Below the pieces are notes generated by a model, which saw nothing but the letters and a program-made list of their open reading frames with translations, was not told the origin of the DNA and did no database searches. Positions 34,118 through 42,851 of a stretch of DNA of 64,000 nt are shown here, piece after piece. Location of the stretch: assembly GCA_036494545.1 (NCBI GenBank), contig DASXOB010000002.1, positions 310,001 to 374,000 of the forward strand. Direction: 5' to 3'. A program made the translations under genes and the position numbers. Numbering within the stretch: position 1 is the stretch's first letter; each line of letters begins with the position of its first letter. Origin of the DNA: JAICXG01 sp036494545. Lineage in GTDB: Bacteria > Verrucomicrobiota > Verrucomicrobiia > Chthoniobacterales > UBA10450.

Positions 34118-35326
34118 ATGAAGGCGCTTTTTTTTACCAACGAATACCCGCCGCATGTTTATGGCGGGGCCGGAGTGCACGTTGCTTATCTTGCTCGCGA
34201 ATTGGCGAAGTCGATGGATGTCGAGGTCCGTTGCTTTGGCGACCAGAAATCGTTAGGCACAAATCCGACCGTGCGCGGATTTGAGCTGGATGCGCGTGGA
34301 TATACTTGTCCGAAGCCGTTGCGATCGGTTTTCGGTGCGGTGCAGCGTTGTCTCAATTTCAACACCCTCAGAGTTGAGGCTGACATCGTGCATTGTCACA
34401 CCTGGTATAGCCATTTCGGGGGTATCCTGGCGAAGTTGAACTACGGGCTGCCGCTTGTCATCACGGTGCACTCGCTTGAGCCCCTGCGACCGTGGAAGCG
34501 CGAGCAGCTCGGCGGCGGTTACGATTTTACCGTTTGGCTGGAGAAGACCGCGCTGGAAATTGCGGATGCGGTGATTGCCGTATCGCAAGGGACGCGTGCG
34601 GACATTGAGCGGCTTTTCCATATCGATTCCTCGCGTTTGCACGTCATCTACAACGGGATCGATCTCGAGGAATACAGGTCGACGGAGCGAACCGACGCGC
34701 TTCTGCGTTTTGGGATCGATCCGACGCAGCCGTACCTGTTGTTCGTTGGGCGTATCACGCGGCAGAAAGGAATCGTACACCTGGTGCGCGCAATTCCATC
34801 CATGGACAAAGGATTTCAGATTGTGTTGTGCGCCGGCGCGCCGGATACGCCGGAGATTGCCGCGGAGATGAAGACGGCAGTAAGCGCGGTGCAGGCGACG
34901 CGAAATGGTGTCATCTGGATCGACGAGATGGTGGACAAGGAAACGGTGCATCAACTCTACGCGAACGCGGCGGTGTTTTGCTGTCCGTCGATTTACGAAC
35001 CATTCGGAATCATCAATCTCGAAGCGATGGCGTGCGAAACCGCGGTAGTGGCAAGCGCGGTCGGTGGGATCAAGGAAGTGGTGGTCGATGGCGAAACTGG
35101 ATTTCTCGTTCCGGTCAAACAGATGAAGGAGAGTCCTTTTGAACCGATCGAGCCCGAGAAATTTTCTAACGACCTCGCGGCGCGGATCAATGAGCTGATG
35201 TCGAATCCAGAGCTACAGAGAAGGTTTGGCCGTGCCGGGCGGAAACGAGCAGAGGAGAAATTTGGCTGGGCGGCGATCGCGAGACAGACGAGGTCGCTTT
35301 ACGATTCGCTGATAACGGCTCGCTAG
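34118..35326 (+). CDS. Glycogen synthase-like glycosyltransferase (GT4)
   Basis: A 403-residue retaining GT-B glycosyltransferase resembling actinobacterial GlgA/GlgM glycogen synthases. It has EYPPHVYGGAGVHVAYL at the N-terminus, VITVHSLEPLRPWKREQLGGGY, the donor-site segment LLFVGRITRQKGIVHLV and the EX7E motif in CPSIYEPFGIINLEAMACETAVVAS. ATG 34118 with AAGG upstream is chosen over the longer frame from 34070, which overlaps uspA. Its donor is probably ADP- or UDP-glucose; the product may be glycogen or a maltose-phosphate, which cannot be decided. GH15 at 61288 could act on such polymers. Confidence 0.88.
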   Translation: MKALFFTNEYPPHVYGGAGVHVAYLARELAKSMDVEVRCFGDQKSLGTNPTVRGFELDARGYTCPKPLRSVFGAVQRCLNFNTLRVEADIVHCHTWYSHFGGILAKLNYGLPLVITVHSLEPLRPWKREQLGGGYDFTVWLEKTALEIADAVIAVSQGTRADIERLFHIDSSRLHVIYNGIDLEEYRSTERTDALLRFGIDPTQPYLLFVGRITRQKGIVHLVRAIPSMDKGFQIVLCAGAPDTPEIAAEMKTAVSAVQATRNGVIWIDEMVDKETVHQLYANAAVFCCPSIYEPFGIINLEAMACETAVVASAVGGIKEVVVDGETGFLVPVKQMKESPFEPIEPEKFSNDLAARINELMSNPELQRRFGRAGRKRAEEKFGWAAIARQTRSLYDSLITAR

Positions 35327-35446
35327 GCGCAGTCCTGCTAAATCTCACTGACCGACGAGCGATTCGTTAGGCTGATGACGCGACATGGTTGCCGCTAGCT
35401 GAACGCCTCCGCTATCCAGAGACACAGTTGCGTGTAGGTTTATGGG

Positions 35447-36646
35447 ATGTTCGTCGATCGGATCAAGGTGACGGCGAAAGCCGGCAATGGCGGCCGGGGC
35501 TGCGTGAGTTTTCGGCGGGAAAAATTTGTTCCAAGGGGTGGACCGGATGGCGGAGACGGAGGCAAAGGCGGCGACATTATTTTGCGAGCAGACGAGCACA
35601 CCGATAATCTTGCCAGTCTTTTTTATGAGCCGCTGATCAAGGGAAAGAACGGCGCGCACGGCCAGGGGAAGCAGATGCACGGTCGCGGCGCACCCGACAA
35701 AGTGGTGAAAGTGCCGGTAGGAACGGTGGTATTTCCATACCCGATTGCGAATGACGTCGCAGCGAGCAACGCGGCGTCGAACCGCGATTCTTCAACCCCG
35801 AAGCAAATCCGCGGCGGACGAAGGGAGCCTGACGAGCCGATCTTGCAGGGCGCCGGATCGGAAACTCGTAACTGGCAGTCGGTAACTCCTTTAGCCGATC
35901 TTGCCCGGCCTAACGACGAATTCCTCCTCTGTCATGGCGGAGCCGGTGGGAAGGGCAATGTCCATTTCAAGAGTTCGCGCAATCGTGCGCCGCGCCAGTA
36001 CACTGACGGCGTGCCGGGAGAGGAAGGGACTTTCCTGTTTGAGTTGCGGACGATCGCAGATGCGGGTTTGGTTGGTTATCCGAATGCCGGCAAGTCGACG
36101 CTTCTGCGGCGGATCTCTGCGGCTCTCCCAAAGGTCGCAGCTTATCCCTTCACTACTCTTCATCCTATGATTGGTATGGTCGATTTCGATGATTATCGTC
36201 GCGCAACCGTCGCGGATATTCCGGGGTTGATCGAAGGCGCGCATCGCAATCTAGGACTCGGTCATTCTTTTCTGCGCCACATCACGCGCTGCCGACTGCT
36301 GCTTTTTGTGCTCGACATGGCGGGGAGCGAAGGACGTGACCCAATCGTGGACTTCCAGCATTTGCGGCGGGAGATCGATCTTTACGATCCGCGTCTCTCC
36401 CTTCGCCCATGGCGCGTGGTGGCGAACAAGATGGATTTGCCCGCGGCGGCGGAACATCTGCCAGCGTTTCGGGCGCGTTTTCCGGAACGAGAAGTCGTGG
36501 CCGTGTCCGCGAAGGAGAATGATGGAATCGCGGAGTTGAGACGCGCTCTCGATCAGTGGTTACAAGAAGCTGAAGCCGGTATGAATAAGCCGGCAGATTT
36601 GACGCGAAATGGAACTGTAGAGGTGAGTTGGACCGATTACAGTTAG
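35447..36646 (+). CDS. obgE: GTPase Obg/CgtA with an in-frame insertion
   Basis: Obg is an essential ribosome-assembly GTPase. The glycine-rich Obg fold (AGNGGRGCVSFRREKFVPRGGPDGG...GGKGGDI) is followed by the G domain: GYPNAGKSTLLRRI, DIPGLIEGAHRNLGLGHSFL, NKMDLP and SAKEND. At 399 residues it is longer than the usual 330-350. The excess is an insertion of about 50 residues after PVGTVVFPYPI (residues about 105-150), made of low-complexity Ala, Ser, Asn and Arg, before the conserved LLCHGGAGGKGN. The insertion DNA includes a GTAACTGGCAGTCGGTAACT stretch. A 9-mer at 35908 codes PNDE right at the insertion edge. Confidence 0.92.
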   Translation: MFVDRIKVTAKAGNGGRGCVSFRREKFVPRGGPDGGDGGKGGDIILRADEHTDNLASLFYEPLIKGKNGAHGQGKQMHGRGAPDKVVKVPVGTVVFPYPIANDVAASNAASNRDSSTPKQIRGGRREPDEPILQGAGSETRNWQSVTPLADLARPNDEFLLCHGGAGGKGNVHFKSSRNRAPRQYTDGVPGEEGTFLFELRTIADAGLVGYPNAGKSTLLRRISAALPKVAAYPFTTLHPMIGMVDFDDYRRATVADIPGLIEGAHRNLGLGHSFLRHITRCRLLLFVLDMAGSEGRDPIVDFQHLRREIDLYDPRLSLRPWRVVANKMDLPAAAEHLPAFRARFPEREVVAVSAKENDGIAELRRALDQWLQEAEAGMNKPADLTRNGTVEVSWTDYS

Positions 36647-36717
36647 ACAAGCTGAATCCATGCGCTAAGTGTTCACAACTTTTCTTACCAATACCTAACG
36701 TGGGTTCCCCAAAAACT

Positions 36718-37950
36718 ATGTCCAAACTGGTCGTCGCGAGTTATTGCACAACCTTCCTGAAATCAGAGATGCTGCACATCTACCGCCAGGTTACTGGCCT
36801 CCGGAAAGTGCAGACCTTCGTGATGACGAAGAAGATCCAGAACAGTGACCGCTTTCCCTTCAACGATATTGAGCTGATCCCGGCGCCGCGAAGAAACCCA
36901 TTTCGTCATGGCTGGCTCAAATTTGTCGAGCGTCAGCCGCCGATCGTTTACCGTGGCGAATATCAACTCCTGGCCAACCTGCTCGAACGGCGTGGCGCGG
37001 ACCTGATGCATATTTACTTTGGCCATACAGGTATCCATTTGCTGCCATTCATTCAATGCTGGGACAAACCTTGTATCGTTTCGTTTCACGGCGCCGACGT
37101 TATGCTTAAGGCGGAGAGTCCGGATTACGCTTCCAAGCTTCGCAAGGTCTTTCAATCGGTGCCGCTGGTCCTGGCGCGATCACGTTCGCTGGAGCGGCGA
37201 CTCATCACACTGGGTTGCCCACCAGAGAAGATTCGCATCAATCGCACCGGGATTCCGTTAAGCGAATTTCCCGTGCGTCGGCGTGAGACGCCGTCCGACG
37301 GAGCATGGAGATTCCTTCAGGCGTGCCGGCTCATTCCGAAGAAAGGCCTGACGACCTGCCTGCGTGCCTTCGCGCTTTTTTACCCGGCGAATCCGAACGC
37401 CCAGTTGTTCATTGCAGGCAAAGGACCGTTGCAGCCGGCCCTGGAGGCGCTGGCTTCCGACTTGGGCATTAGTCGCGCGCTGCATTTTACCGGCTTTCTC
37501 TCACAGTCTGAGTTGCTCGACCTCTATCATAGTTGTCACGTCTTCCTGCACCCGAGCGAAACTCCGGCGGATGAAAATCAAGAGGGAATTCCAAATTCCA
37601 TCCTGGAAGCGATGGCGACCGGCATGCCGGTGCTCGCAACGCGGCACGGCGGAATTCCCGAAGCGGTCGAGAGCGGTCGCTGTGGCGCGCTCGTCGCCGA
37701 GCGTGATCACGAGGCGCTCGCCACGGAGATGAAAAAGATCACTTCAAATCGGCACTCCTTCGCAGAAATGGGGATCCTTGCGAGTGAATCGGTCGCGGCC
37801 AACTTTGAGCAGCAGATGCAGATCGCAGTCTTGGAAAGTCAGTATCGCGAAGCGGCTGAGCTCGCTGCCGAAGCGTCGATGCGGGCCCACCCGGCATCCC
37901 AGATCCTCGCTTCGGCGCCTTTTCAGCAGCAAGGCGTTCCTGCGAAATAG
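36718..37950 (+). CDS. Glycosyltransferase family 4 (colanic acid/exopolysaccharide type)
   Basis: A 410-residue GT-B glycosyltransferase. The N-terminal domain reads LMHIYFGHTGIHLLPF and IVSFHGADVM; the C-terminal donor domain has QACRLIPKKGLTTCLRAFALF, FIAGKGPLQPALEALASDLG, FTGFLSQSELLDLYHSCHVFLHPSET and the EX7E region EGIPNSILEAMATGMPVLATRHGGIPE. This is typical of enzymes building capsule or exopolysaccharide. The frame is open from 36628, but ATG 36718 gives the usual start and avoids the obgE overlap. It directly precedes the ATP synthase genes without an obvious link. Confidence 0.9.
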   Translation: MSKLVVASYCTTFLKSEMLHIYRQVTGLRKVQTFVMTKKIQNSDRFPFNDIELIPAPRRNPFRHGWLKFVERQPPIVYRGEYQLLANLLERRGADLMHIYFGHTGIHLLPFIQCWDKPCIVSFHGADVMLKAESPDYASKLRKVFQSVPLVLARSRSLERRLITLGCPPEKIRINRTGIPLSEFPVRRRETPSDGAWRFLQACRLIPKKGLTTCLRAFALFYPANPNAQLFIAGKGPLQPALEALASDLGISRALHFTGFLSQSELLDLYHSCHVFLHPSETPADENQEGIPNSILEAMATGMPVLATRHGGIPEAVESGRCGALVAERDHEALATEMKKITSNRHSFAEMGILASESVAANFEQQMQIAVLESQYREAAELAAEASMRAHPASQILASAPFQQQGVPAK

Positions 37951-38137
37951 CGGCATCGGCCTGGCCATTTTGCCTTGTTCTTTTCTTCGGAAAAAAACCC
38001 GCCAAAGTCGCTTGTCAGCACTGGCAACATGCTCTTCTTTATGCGCGTCGTTAGCGGCCTCGAGGCGCAGACAGGTTTCCATTGGCAACCGGTCGTGCTT
38101 CACCGGTAGCCGGCAGCGCCGCTTTCCGACCCGCCAA

Positions 38138-39073
38138 ATGGTCCAACGCTACATTCGTTTCTTGCCACTGCTTGTGAGCCTTTGCGCGCTGCTCGCGACG
38201 AGCGGATTCGCGCCGATTGCTCACGCGGCTGGGATCGCGCCTGCGGCCCCTGCGACGGCCGAAAAACACGAAGCACTCTCGCTCAAGGCAGTGCCGCTTT
38301 TCACGGTTGGAGAGTTCACTGTCACGAATTCAATGTTAGTCACATGGGTGGTAGCGGCGGCGATTATTGTCTTCGCGCAGATTGCGACACGTAAAATTCA
38401 GCCCGTGCCAACGGGTGCCCAGAACTTTTGGGAATGGATGGTCGAGGGCCTTTACAGCTTTCTGGAGAGCGTCATTGGCGGCCACCTGGTGAAGAAGACG
38501 TTCTGGTTTTTCGCCACCATTTTTATCTTTATTCTCTTCCTCAACTGGTTCGGTCTGATCCCGGGAGTAGGGACAATTGGTTGGGGGCATCACGATCCAG
38601 TGACCAACACGTTTCACGTCGATCGACCTCTTCTCCGCGGGGCGAACGCAGACCTCAATCTCACTTTTGCCATGGCGGTCGTTTTCTTCGCTCTTTGGCT
38701 GATCTGGGCACTCCAGGAAGTCGGCTTCGGTGGATTCATCATGCACATCTTTGGACCGAAGGGCGAGTCGAAGGGCTTCCTCAGAATCATGATGATCGTC
38801 GTTTTTTTCATGGTCGGGTGGTTGGAGGTGGTGTCGATCTTTTTCCGCCCGATCTCGCTGAGTTTTCGGCTTTACGGAAATGTTTACGCCGGAGAGAACA
38901 TGCTCGAAGCAATGGCGCACTTGGTGCCTTCGCTCTCCTGGCTCATCCCGATTCCATTTTATTTCATGGAAATTCTTGTCGGTATCGTGCAAGCGCTCGT
39001 CTTCATGCTGCTGACTGCGGTATTCACCCTTCTCATTGCGCATGATCCCAAAGCGGAAGGGGCACACCATTGA
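38138..39073 (+). CDS. atpB: F1Fo ATP synthase subunit a
   Basis: Subunit a forms the proton half-channels of Fo. The essential Arg is in ISLSFRLYGNVYAGENML, and other conserved parts are FWFFATIFIFILFLNWFGLIPG and IPFYFMEILVGIVQALVFMLLTAVF. The protein begins with an extra hydrophobic segment (FLPLLVSLCALLATSGFAPIAHAA) like a signal peptide, seen in some subunit a proteins of this phylum. ATG 38138 is preferred to a longer frame from 37778 that overlaps the glycosyltransferase. It opens the order atpB-E-F-H-A-G. Confidence 0.95.
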   Translation: MVQRYIRFLPLLVSLCALLATSGFAPIAHAAGIAPAAPATAEKHEALSLKAVPLFTVGEFTVTNSMLVTWVVAAAIIVFAQIATRKIQPVPTGAQNFWEWMVEGLYSFLESVIGGHLVKKTFWFFATIFIFILFLNWFGLIPGVGTIGWGHHDPVTNTFHVDRPLLRGANADLNLTFAMAVVFFALWLIWALQEVGFGGFIMHIFGPKGESKGFLRIMMIVVFFMVGWLEVVSIFFRPISLSFRLYGNVYAGENMLEAMAHLVPSLSWLIPIPFYFMEILVGIVQALVFMLLTAVFTLLIAHDPKAEGAHH

Positions 39074-39137
39074 CTAATTTTCGGCTACGTTGTGGCGAAA
39101 CACGACGAGCTGAAGCAAAACAACCACACAAAAAGAT

Positions 39138-39350
39138 ATGATATTACCATTACTGGCAGAGATGAGCGGAAGCATTCACGTCGGCCTCGCGGCCCTCGGC
39201 GCGGCGATCGGCGTGGGATTGATCGGCATGGGTGCATCCTCCGCGGTCGGCCGCAATCCGGGAGCGGCTACGCCGATTCTGGTGCAGGCGATTTTGGCTA
39301 TCGCTTTCGCCGAGGCGATTGTCTTTTACGCTCTTTTCCTCGTCCACTAA
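39138..39350 (+). CDS. atpE: F1Fo ATP synthase subunit c
   Basis: The 70-residue ring subunit has two membrane helices: GLAALGAAIGVGLIGMGASSAVG, then the polar loop RNPGAA and ILVQAILAIAFAEAIVFYAL with the ion-binding Glu. The residues around it (AFAEAIVFY) lack the Ser-Thr that follow the Glu in sodium-binding rings, so protons are the likely ion. A TCGTTAGGC copy (39352) follows its stop by two bases. Confidence 0.96.
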   Translation: MILPLLAEMSGSIHVGLAALGAAIGVGLIGMGASSAVGRNPGAATPILVQAILAIAFAEAIVFYALFLVH

Positions 39351-39398
39351 CTCGTTAGGCGCCGTGGCCGTGTGCTTCGGGGCCGGCAACCTTTTCGG

Positions 39399-39932
39399 AT
39401 GAGTATTCCCATTTTCATTGCGGCTAATCTCGTCACTGAGGTAGCGGAAACCTTTGGCTTCGACCTCAAGATTTTTCTCTCGCAAGTCGTCAGCTTTGTG
39501 ATCGTAGCGCTACTCCTCCGCCGATTCGCCTACAGGCCGATTCTCGCTGTGCTTGAGGAACGGCGACAGCGTATTCAGGAAGGCCTGCTCAATGCCGAGA
39601 AGATTAAGCAACAACTTGCCGAGGCTGAGCAGCGCTATCAGGAAACGCTGGCGAAGGCAAATGACGAAGCGCAGAAGATGATCGATGAAGCGCGGAGCAG
39701 CGCCGGCGTCATCGCGGAGCGCAAAGAGCAGGAAGCAATTGCGGCGGCAGAGCAAATTCTCGCTAAGGCACGGGAAGCGAGCGCGCTCGAGCATGAACGC
39801 GAAATGTCACGGCTGAAGCGTGAACTCGGACGGCTGGTCGTCGATACAACCGCCAAGGTAACCGGCAAGGTCTTAAGTGCGGAAGATCAGAAGCGATTGC
39901 AGGAGGAAGCGAGCCGTCAGGTCGCAGCCTAA
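39399..39932 (+). CDS. atpF: F1Fo ATP synthase subunit b
   Basis: The peripheral stalk subunit. One N-terminal membrane span (LKIFLSQVVSFVIVALLLRRFAY, RPIL following) leads into a long charged coiled coil (LEERRQRIQEGLLNAEKIKQQ and onward) typical of b. ATG 39399 gives 177 residues; the frame could begin upstream at 39372. A 9-mer at 39927 overlaps the stop codon (GCA GCC TAA). Confidence 0.93.
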   Translation: MSIPIFIAANLVTEVAETFGFDLKIFLSQVVSFVIVALLLRRFAYRPILAVLEERRQRIQEGLLNAEKIKQQLAEAEQRYQETLAKANDEAQKMIDEARSSAGVIAERKEQEAIAAAEQILAKAREASALEHEREMSRLKRELGRLVVDTTAKVTGKVLSAEDQKRLQEEASRQVAA

Positions 39933-39949
39933 CGAAGTCGAGACGAAGC

Positions 39950-40342
39950 GTGAAGATTAGCAAGGAGATTCGACAGCAAGCGCGCGAGTTGGTGCGGGCG
40001 ACATATGTTGGTGGCACGCTTGATCGCGGGCGCGTCCAGACGTTTGTCCGCGCGATTGTGGAGAAGAAGCCGCGTAATTACATCCAGCTCTTGAAAAGTT
40101 ATCAGCGTCTTCTCCGTCTTGAGTTGGACAAACGGCGCGTACGCATTGAATCGGCCGCTGAATTGGATCCGGAGGTGAGTCGCGAAGTTGTAAGCGGTTT
40201 GGAGCGGAAATACGGGTCTGGCCTAACGACTGAGTTCACCATTAATCCGGCACTTCTCGGCGGCATGCGCGTTCGAGTGGGAAGCGATGTCTGGGACAGC
40301 AGCGTACGCAACCGGCTCGATCGGCTGGCGCAAAAACTTTAA
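39950..40342 (+). CDS. atpH: F1Fo ATP synthase subunit delta (short form)
   Basis: Delta links the peripheral stalk to F1. The C-terminal domain is clear: VRIESAAELDPEV, TTEFTINPALLGGMRVRVGSDVWDSSVRNRLDRL. At 130 residues it is about 50 shorter than usual; the N-terminal six-helix domain that holds the alpha subunit is reduced to about 55 residues (ARELVRATYVGG, VQTFVRAIVEKK). GTG 39950 is the start. Whether the short form is normal for the lineage cannot be told here. A 9-mer at 40221 codes LTT. Confidence 0.88.
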   Translation: MKISKEIRQQARELVRATYVGGTLDRGRVQTFVRAIVEKKPRNYIQLLKSYQRLLRLELDKRRVRIESAAELDPEVSREVVSGLERKYGSGLTTEFTINPALLGGMRVRVGSDVWDSSVRNRLDRLAQKL

Positions 40343-40355
40343 CGAACGAATTATC

Positions 40356-41888
40356 ATGAGCAGCATTCTGGAAGAAATCGAAACGCAAATTGCGGGGCTA
40401 AAGACCTCGACCACGAAAAGCAATGTTGGCGTGGTGCGTGAAGCTGGCGACGGCGTGGCTCGCATCGAAGGTTTGAGTGAAGTTATGCTGAATGAAATGA
40501 TCGAATTCCCGAGCGGTGAATTTGGTCTCGCGCTGAACTTGGAAGAGACCGAAGTCGGCGTGATCCTGCTTGGCGATCCAACAAAGGTTGCGGAGGGCGA
40601 TGAAGTCAAGACAACTGGTAAGCTCCTCCAGGTCCCGGTGGGTAAGGCGCTCCTTGGCCGAGTGGTCAATACTTTAGGTCAGCCGATTGATAACAAAGGT
40701 CCGATCAACGCCGACACCTTCTATCCGGTAGAGAAGATCGCGCCCGGCATTATCAAGCGTCGCAGCGTAAGCCAGCCGGTCCAAACCGGAATCATGGCGA
40801 TCGACGCAATGGTGCCAATCGGACGGGGTCAGCGCGAGCTGATTATCGGCGATCGCGCGACCGGTAAGTCGACCATCGCAGTCGATACGATCATCAGCCA
40901 GGCCCGGCTCAACAAAGCCGCCGAAAGTGGGCAGCTGAAAGATCATCGTCCCCTCTATTGTATCTACGTCGCGATTGCCCAGAAGAACTCGAACGTAGCG
41001 CGAACGCTGGCCGTGCTGGAAAAAAACGGTGCGATGCCTTACACGACGATCGTTTCTGCACCTGCGTCGGAGAGCGCCACGAACCAATACCTCGCGCCAT
41101 TTGCCGGAGCGGCGATGGGCGAATGGTTCATGGATAATGGCATGGACGCGCTCATTATTTACGACGACCTCTCCAAGCATGCGGTGGCTTACCGGCAGGT
41201 ATCGTTAGTCTTGAAGCGTCCGTCGGGTCGCGAGGCTTATCCAGGAGATGTCTTCTATTTGCATTCGCGGCTACTCGAGCGCGCGGCGCGCGTCTCTGAG
41301 GACGCTGGCGGCGGCTCCCTGACTGCGCTGCCGATCATTGAAACCCAGGCGGGTGACGTCTCGGCCTATATTCCAACGAACGTCATCTCAATCACCGACG
41401 GTCAGATCTATCTGGAGACTGACTTGTTTTTCCAGGGTATCCGGCCTGCGATCTCAGTCGGTCTTTCAGTCAGCCGTGTGGGTTCTGCGGCGCAGATCAA
41501 AGCGATTAAACAAGTGGCCGGTAAGATTAAGCTTGATCTCGCGCAGTTCCGCGAACTGGCGGCTTTTGCACAATTCGGTTCCGACCTCGACGCCGCAACC
41601 AAAGCGCGACTCGATCGCGGTCAGCGTATTGTTGAACTGTTTAAGCAGATACAATACAACCCGATCCCAGTTGAGGAGCAGGTAGCCGTTCTTTGGGCGA
41701 TGCAGAATGGTTATTTCGATCCGGTCCCGGTCGATCGGGTGAAGGAATTTCAGATGAAGCTTCAGGATTACCTGCAAACGCGGAAGGAAAGCGTGCTGGC
41801 GTCAATCCGAAACAAGAAGGCGATCGACAAGGATCTCGAAGCCGAATTGGGTGCGGCGTTAAACGACTTTAAGACAACCTGGCACTAG
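40356..41888 (+). CDS. atpA: F1Fo ATP synthase subunit alpha
   Basis: The regulatory nucleotide-binding subunit of F1. It has the Walker A GDRATGKSTIAVDTI, the switch IYDDLSKHAVAYRQVSL and the arginine finger segment GRAIS-like ISVGLSVSRVGSAAQ. ATG 40356 gives 510 residues; an upstream in-frame ATG at 40287 lies inside atpH. No copy of the dispersed 9-mer is present here or in atpG, fitting either conservation or region-wide absence. Confidence 0.97.
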   Translation: MSSILEEIETQIAGLKTSTTKSNVGVVREAGDGVARIEGLSEVMLNEMIEFPSGEFGLALNLEETEVGVILLGDPTKVAEGDEVKTTGKLLQVPVGKALLGRVVNTLGQPIDNKGPINADTFYPVEKIAPGIIKRRSVSQPVQTGIMAIDAMVPIGRGQRELIIGDRATGKSTIAVDTIISQARLNKAAESGQLKDHRPLYCIYVAIAQKNSNVARTLAVLEKNGAMPYTTIVSAPASESATNQYLAPFAGAAMGEWFMDNGMDALIIYDDLSKHAVAYRQVSLVLKRPSGREAYPGDVFYLHSRLLERAARVSEDAGGGSLTALPIIETQAGDVSAYIPTNVISITDGQIYLETDLFFQGIRPAISVGLSVSRVGSAAQIKAIKQVAGKIKLDLAQFRELAAFAQFGSDLDAATKARLDRGQRIVELFKQIQYNPIPVEEQVAVLWAMQNGYFDPVPVDRVKEFQMKLQDYLQTRKESVLASIRNKKAIDKDLEAELGAALNDFKTTWH

Positions 41889-41899
41889 CCGCCTGACGA

Positions 41900-42781
41900 A
41901 TGGCCAATACGCAGGATATCCGGCGGCGGATCAAATCGATCCGCAACACCGCCCAGATTACGAAGGCAATGCAGATGGTTGCGGCGTCAAAGATGCGCAA
42001 AGCGCAGCAGCACGCACTGGCTGGTCGCCCCTACTCGGAGTTGTTGAACCGCGTTTTGGTTTCACTGAAGAGCCGGACCGATCCGTTGCTGCATCCATTG
42101 CTGCAGGTACGTCCGACAAAGAGGGAGCTGGTTCTGATTATTAGCACCGACAAAGGATTGGCCGGCGCGTTGAACACGAACCTGCTGCGTGAGGCCGCCG
42201 CCTTCGATGCCGAGAAAACAATTTATGTGACGGCCGGCCGCAAGGCGCGCCAATTTATCGGGCGATCCAAGCGCCAGTTGTTGGCTGACTTTGAACTGAA
42301 AGATTCGCCCACGATTTTGGAGACGAAGCCGATTTCAAAATTCTGCATCGAGAAATTCCTCAGTGGTGAGGTGGACAAAGTCACGGTGCTTTACACTCAT
42401 TTCCTGAACACCATCAATCAGAAACCGGTGGCGCAGACACTCTTGCCGATCAGCCAGTTTGCTTTCGAAGGCTCCAAGGGAGGATCACCTAACGATTTTG
42501 AGTCTCCCTCCGATCCGATGCTGGGCTACATTTTTGAGCCCAGCCCGCAGGGAGTGCTTGATTTTATGCTGCCCTATTATGTGCAGTATCAGCTCTTCCA
42601 AATGGTGCTCGATGCGCGCGCATCGGAGCATAGTTCCCGGATGGTGGCGATGAAAAACGCGACCGACAACGCCAATCAATTCATCAAGGATCTGACGCTC
42701 GAGTACAACAAGATGCGTCAGGCTAGCATCACCACGGAATTACTTGAGATCGCCACCGCCCAAATGGCGGTCGGCAGTTAG
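41900..42781 (+). CDS. atpG: F1Fo ATP synthase subunit gamma
   Basis: The rotating central shaft of F1. The N-terminal helix is intact (RRRIKSIRNTAQITKAMQMVAASKMRKAQ) as is the C-terminal helix (ASEHSSRMVAMKNATDNANQFIKDLTLEYNKMRQASITTELLEI). It starts 11 bases after atpA. Normally atpD follows directly; here the next genes are unrelated and atpD lies 6.8 kb downstream. Confidence 0.96.
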   Translation: MANTQDIRRRIKSIRNTAQITKAMQMVAASKMRKAQQHALAGRPYSELLNRVLVSLKSRTDPLLHPLLQVRPTKRELVLIISTDKGLAGALNTNLLREAAAFDAEKTIYVTAGRKARQFIGRSKRQLLADFELKDSPTILETKPISKFCIEKFLSGEVDKVTVLYTHFLNTINQKPVAQTLLPISQFAFEGSKGGSPNDFESPSDPMLGYIFEPSPQGVLDFMLPYYVQYQLFQMVLDARASEHSSRMVAMKNATDNANQFIKDLTLEYNKMRQASITTELLEIATAQMAVGS

Positions 42782-42802
42782 GCGAACGATTCAAAAGCAC
42801 AA

Positions 42803-42828
42803 CGGCCGCTCCCTTGCGAGAACGGCCG
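42803..42828. terminator. Hairpin terminator between atpG and the convergent VPE-CTERM gene
   Basis: CGGCCG at 42803-42808 and 42823-42828 pair around a stem extension (CTCCC/GAGAA with G-T pairs) and a GCAA-type tetraloop as read on the minus strand, for about 11 base pairs. On the minus strand a TTGTGCTTTTG stretch follows, so it best terminates the VPE-CTERM gene; it would also stop transcription out of atpG. Confidence 0.6.
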
Positions 42829-42851
42829 CCAAGCCAAAGGCAAAATCCGGC

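Noticed and set aside
37778..38137. Long N-terminal extension of atpB
   Set aside because: It overlaps the glycosyltransferase C-terminus in another frame and does not resemble subunit a.
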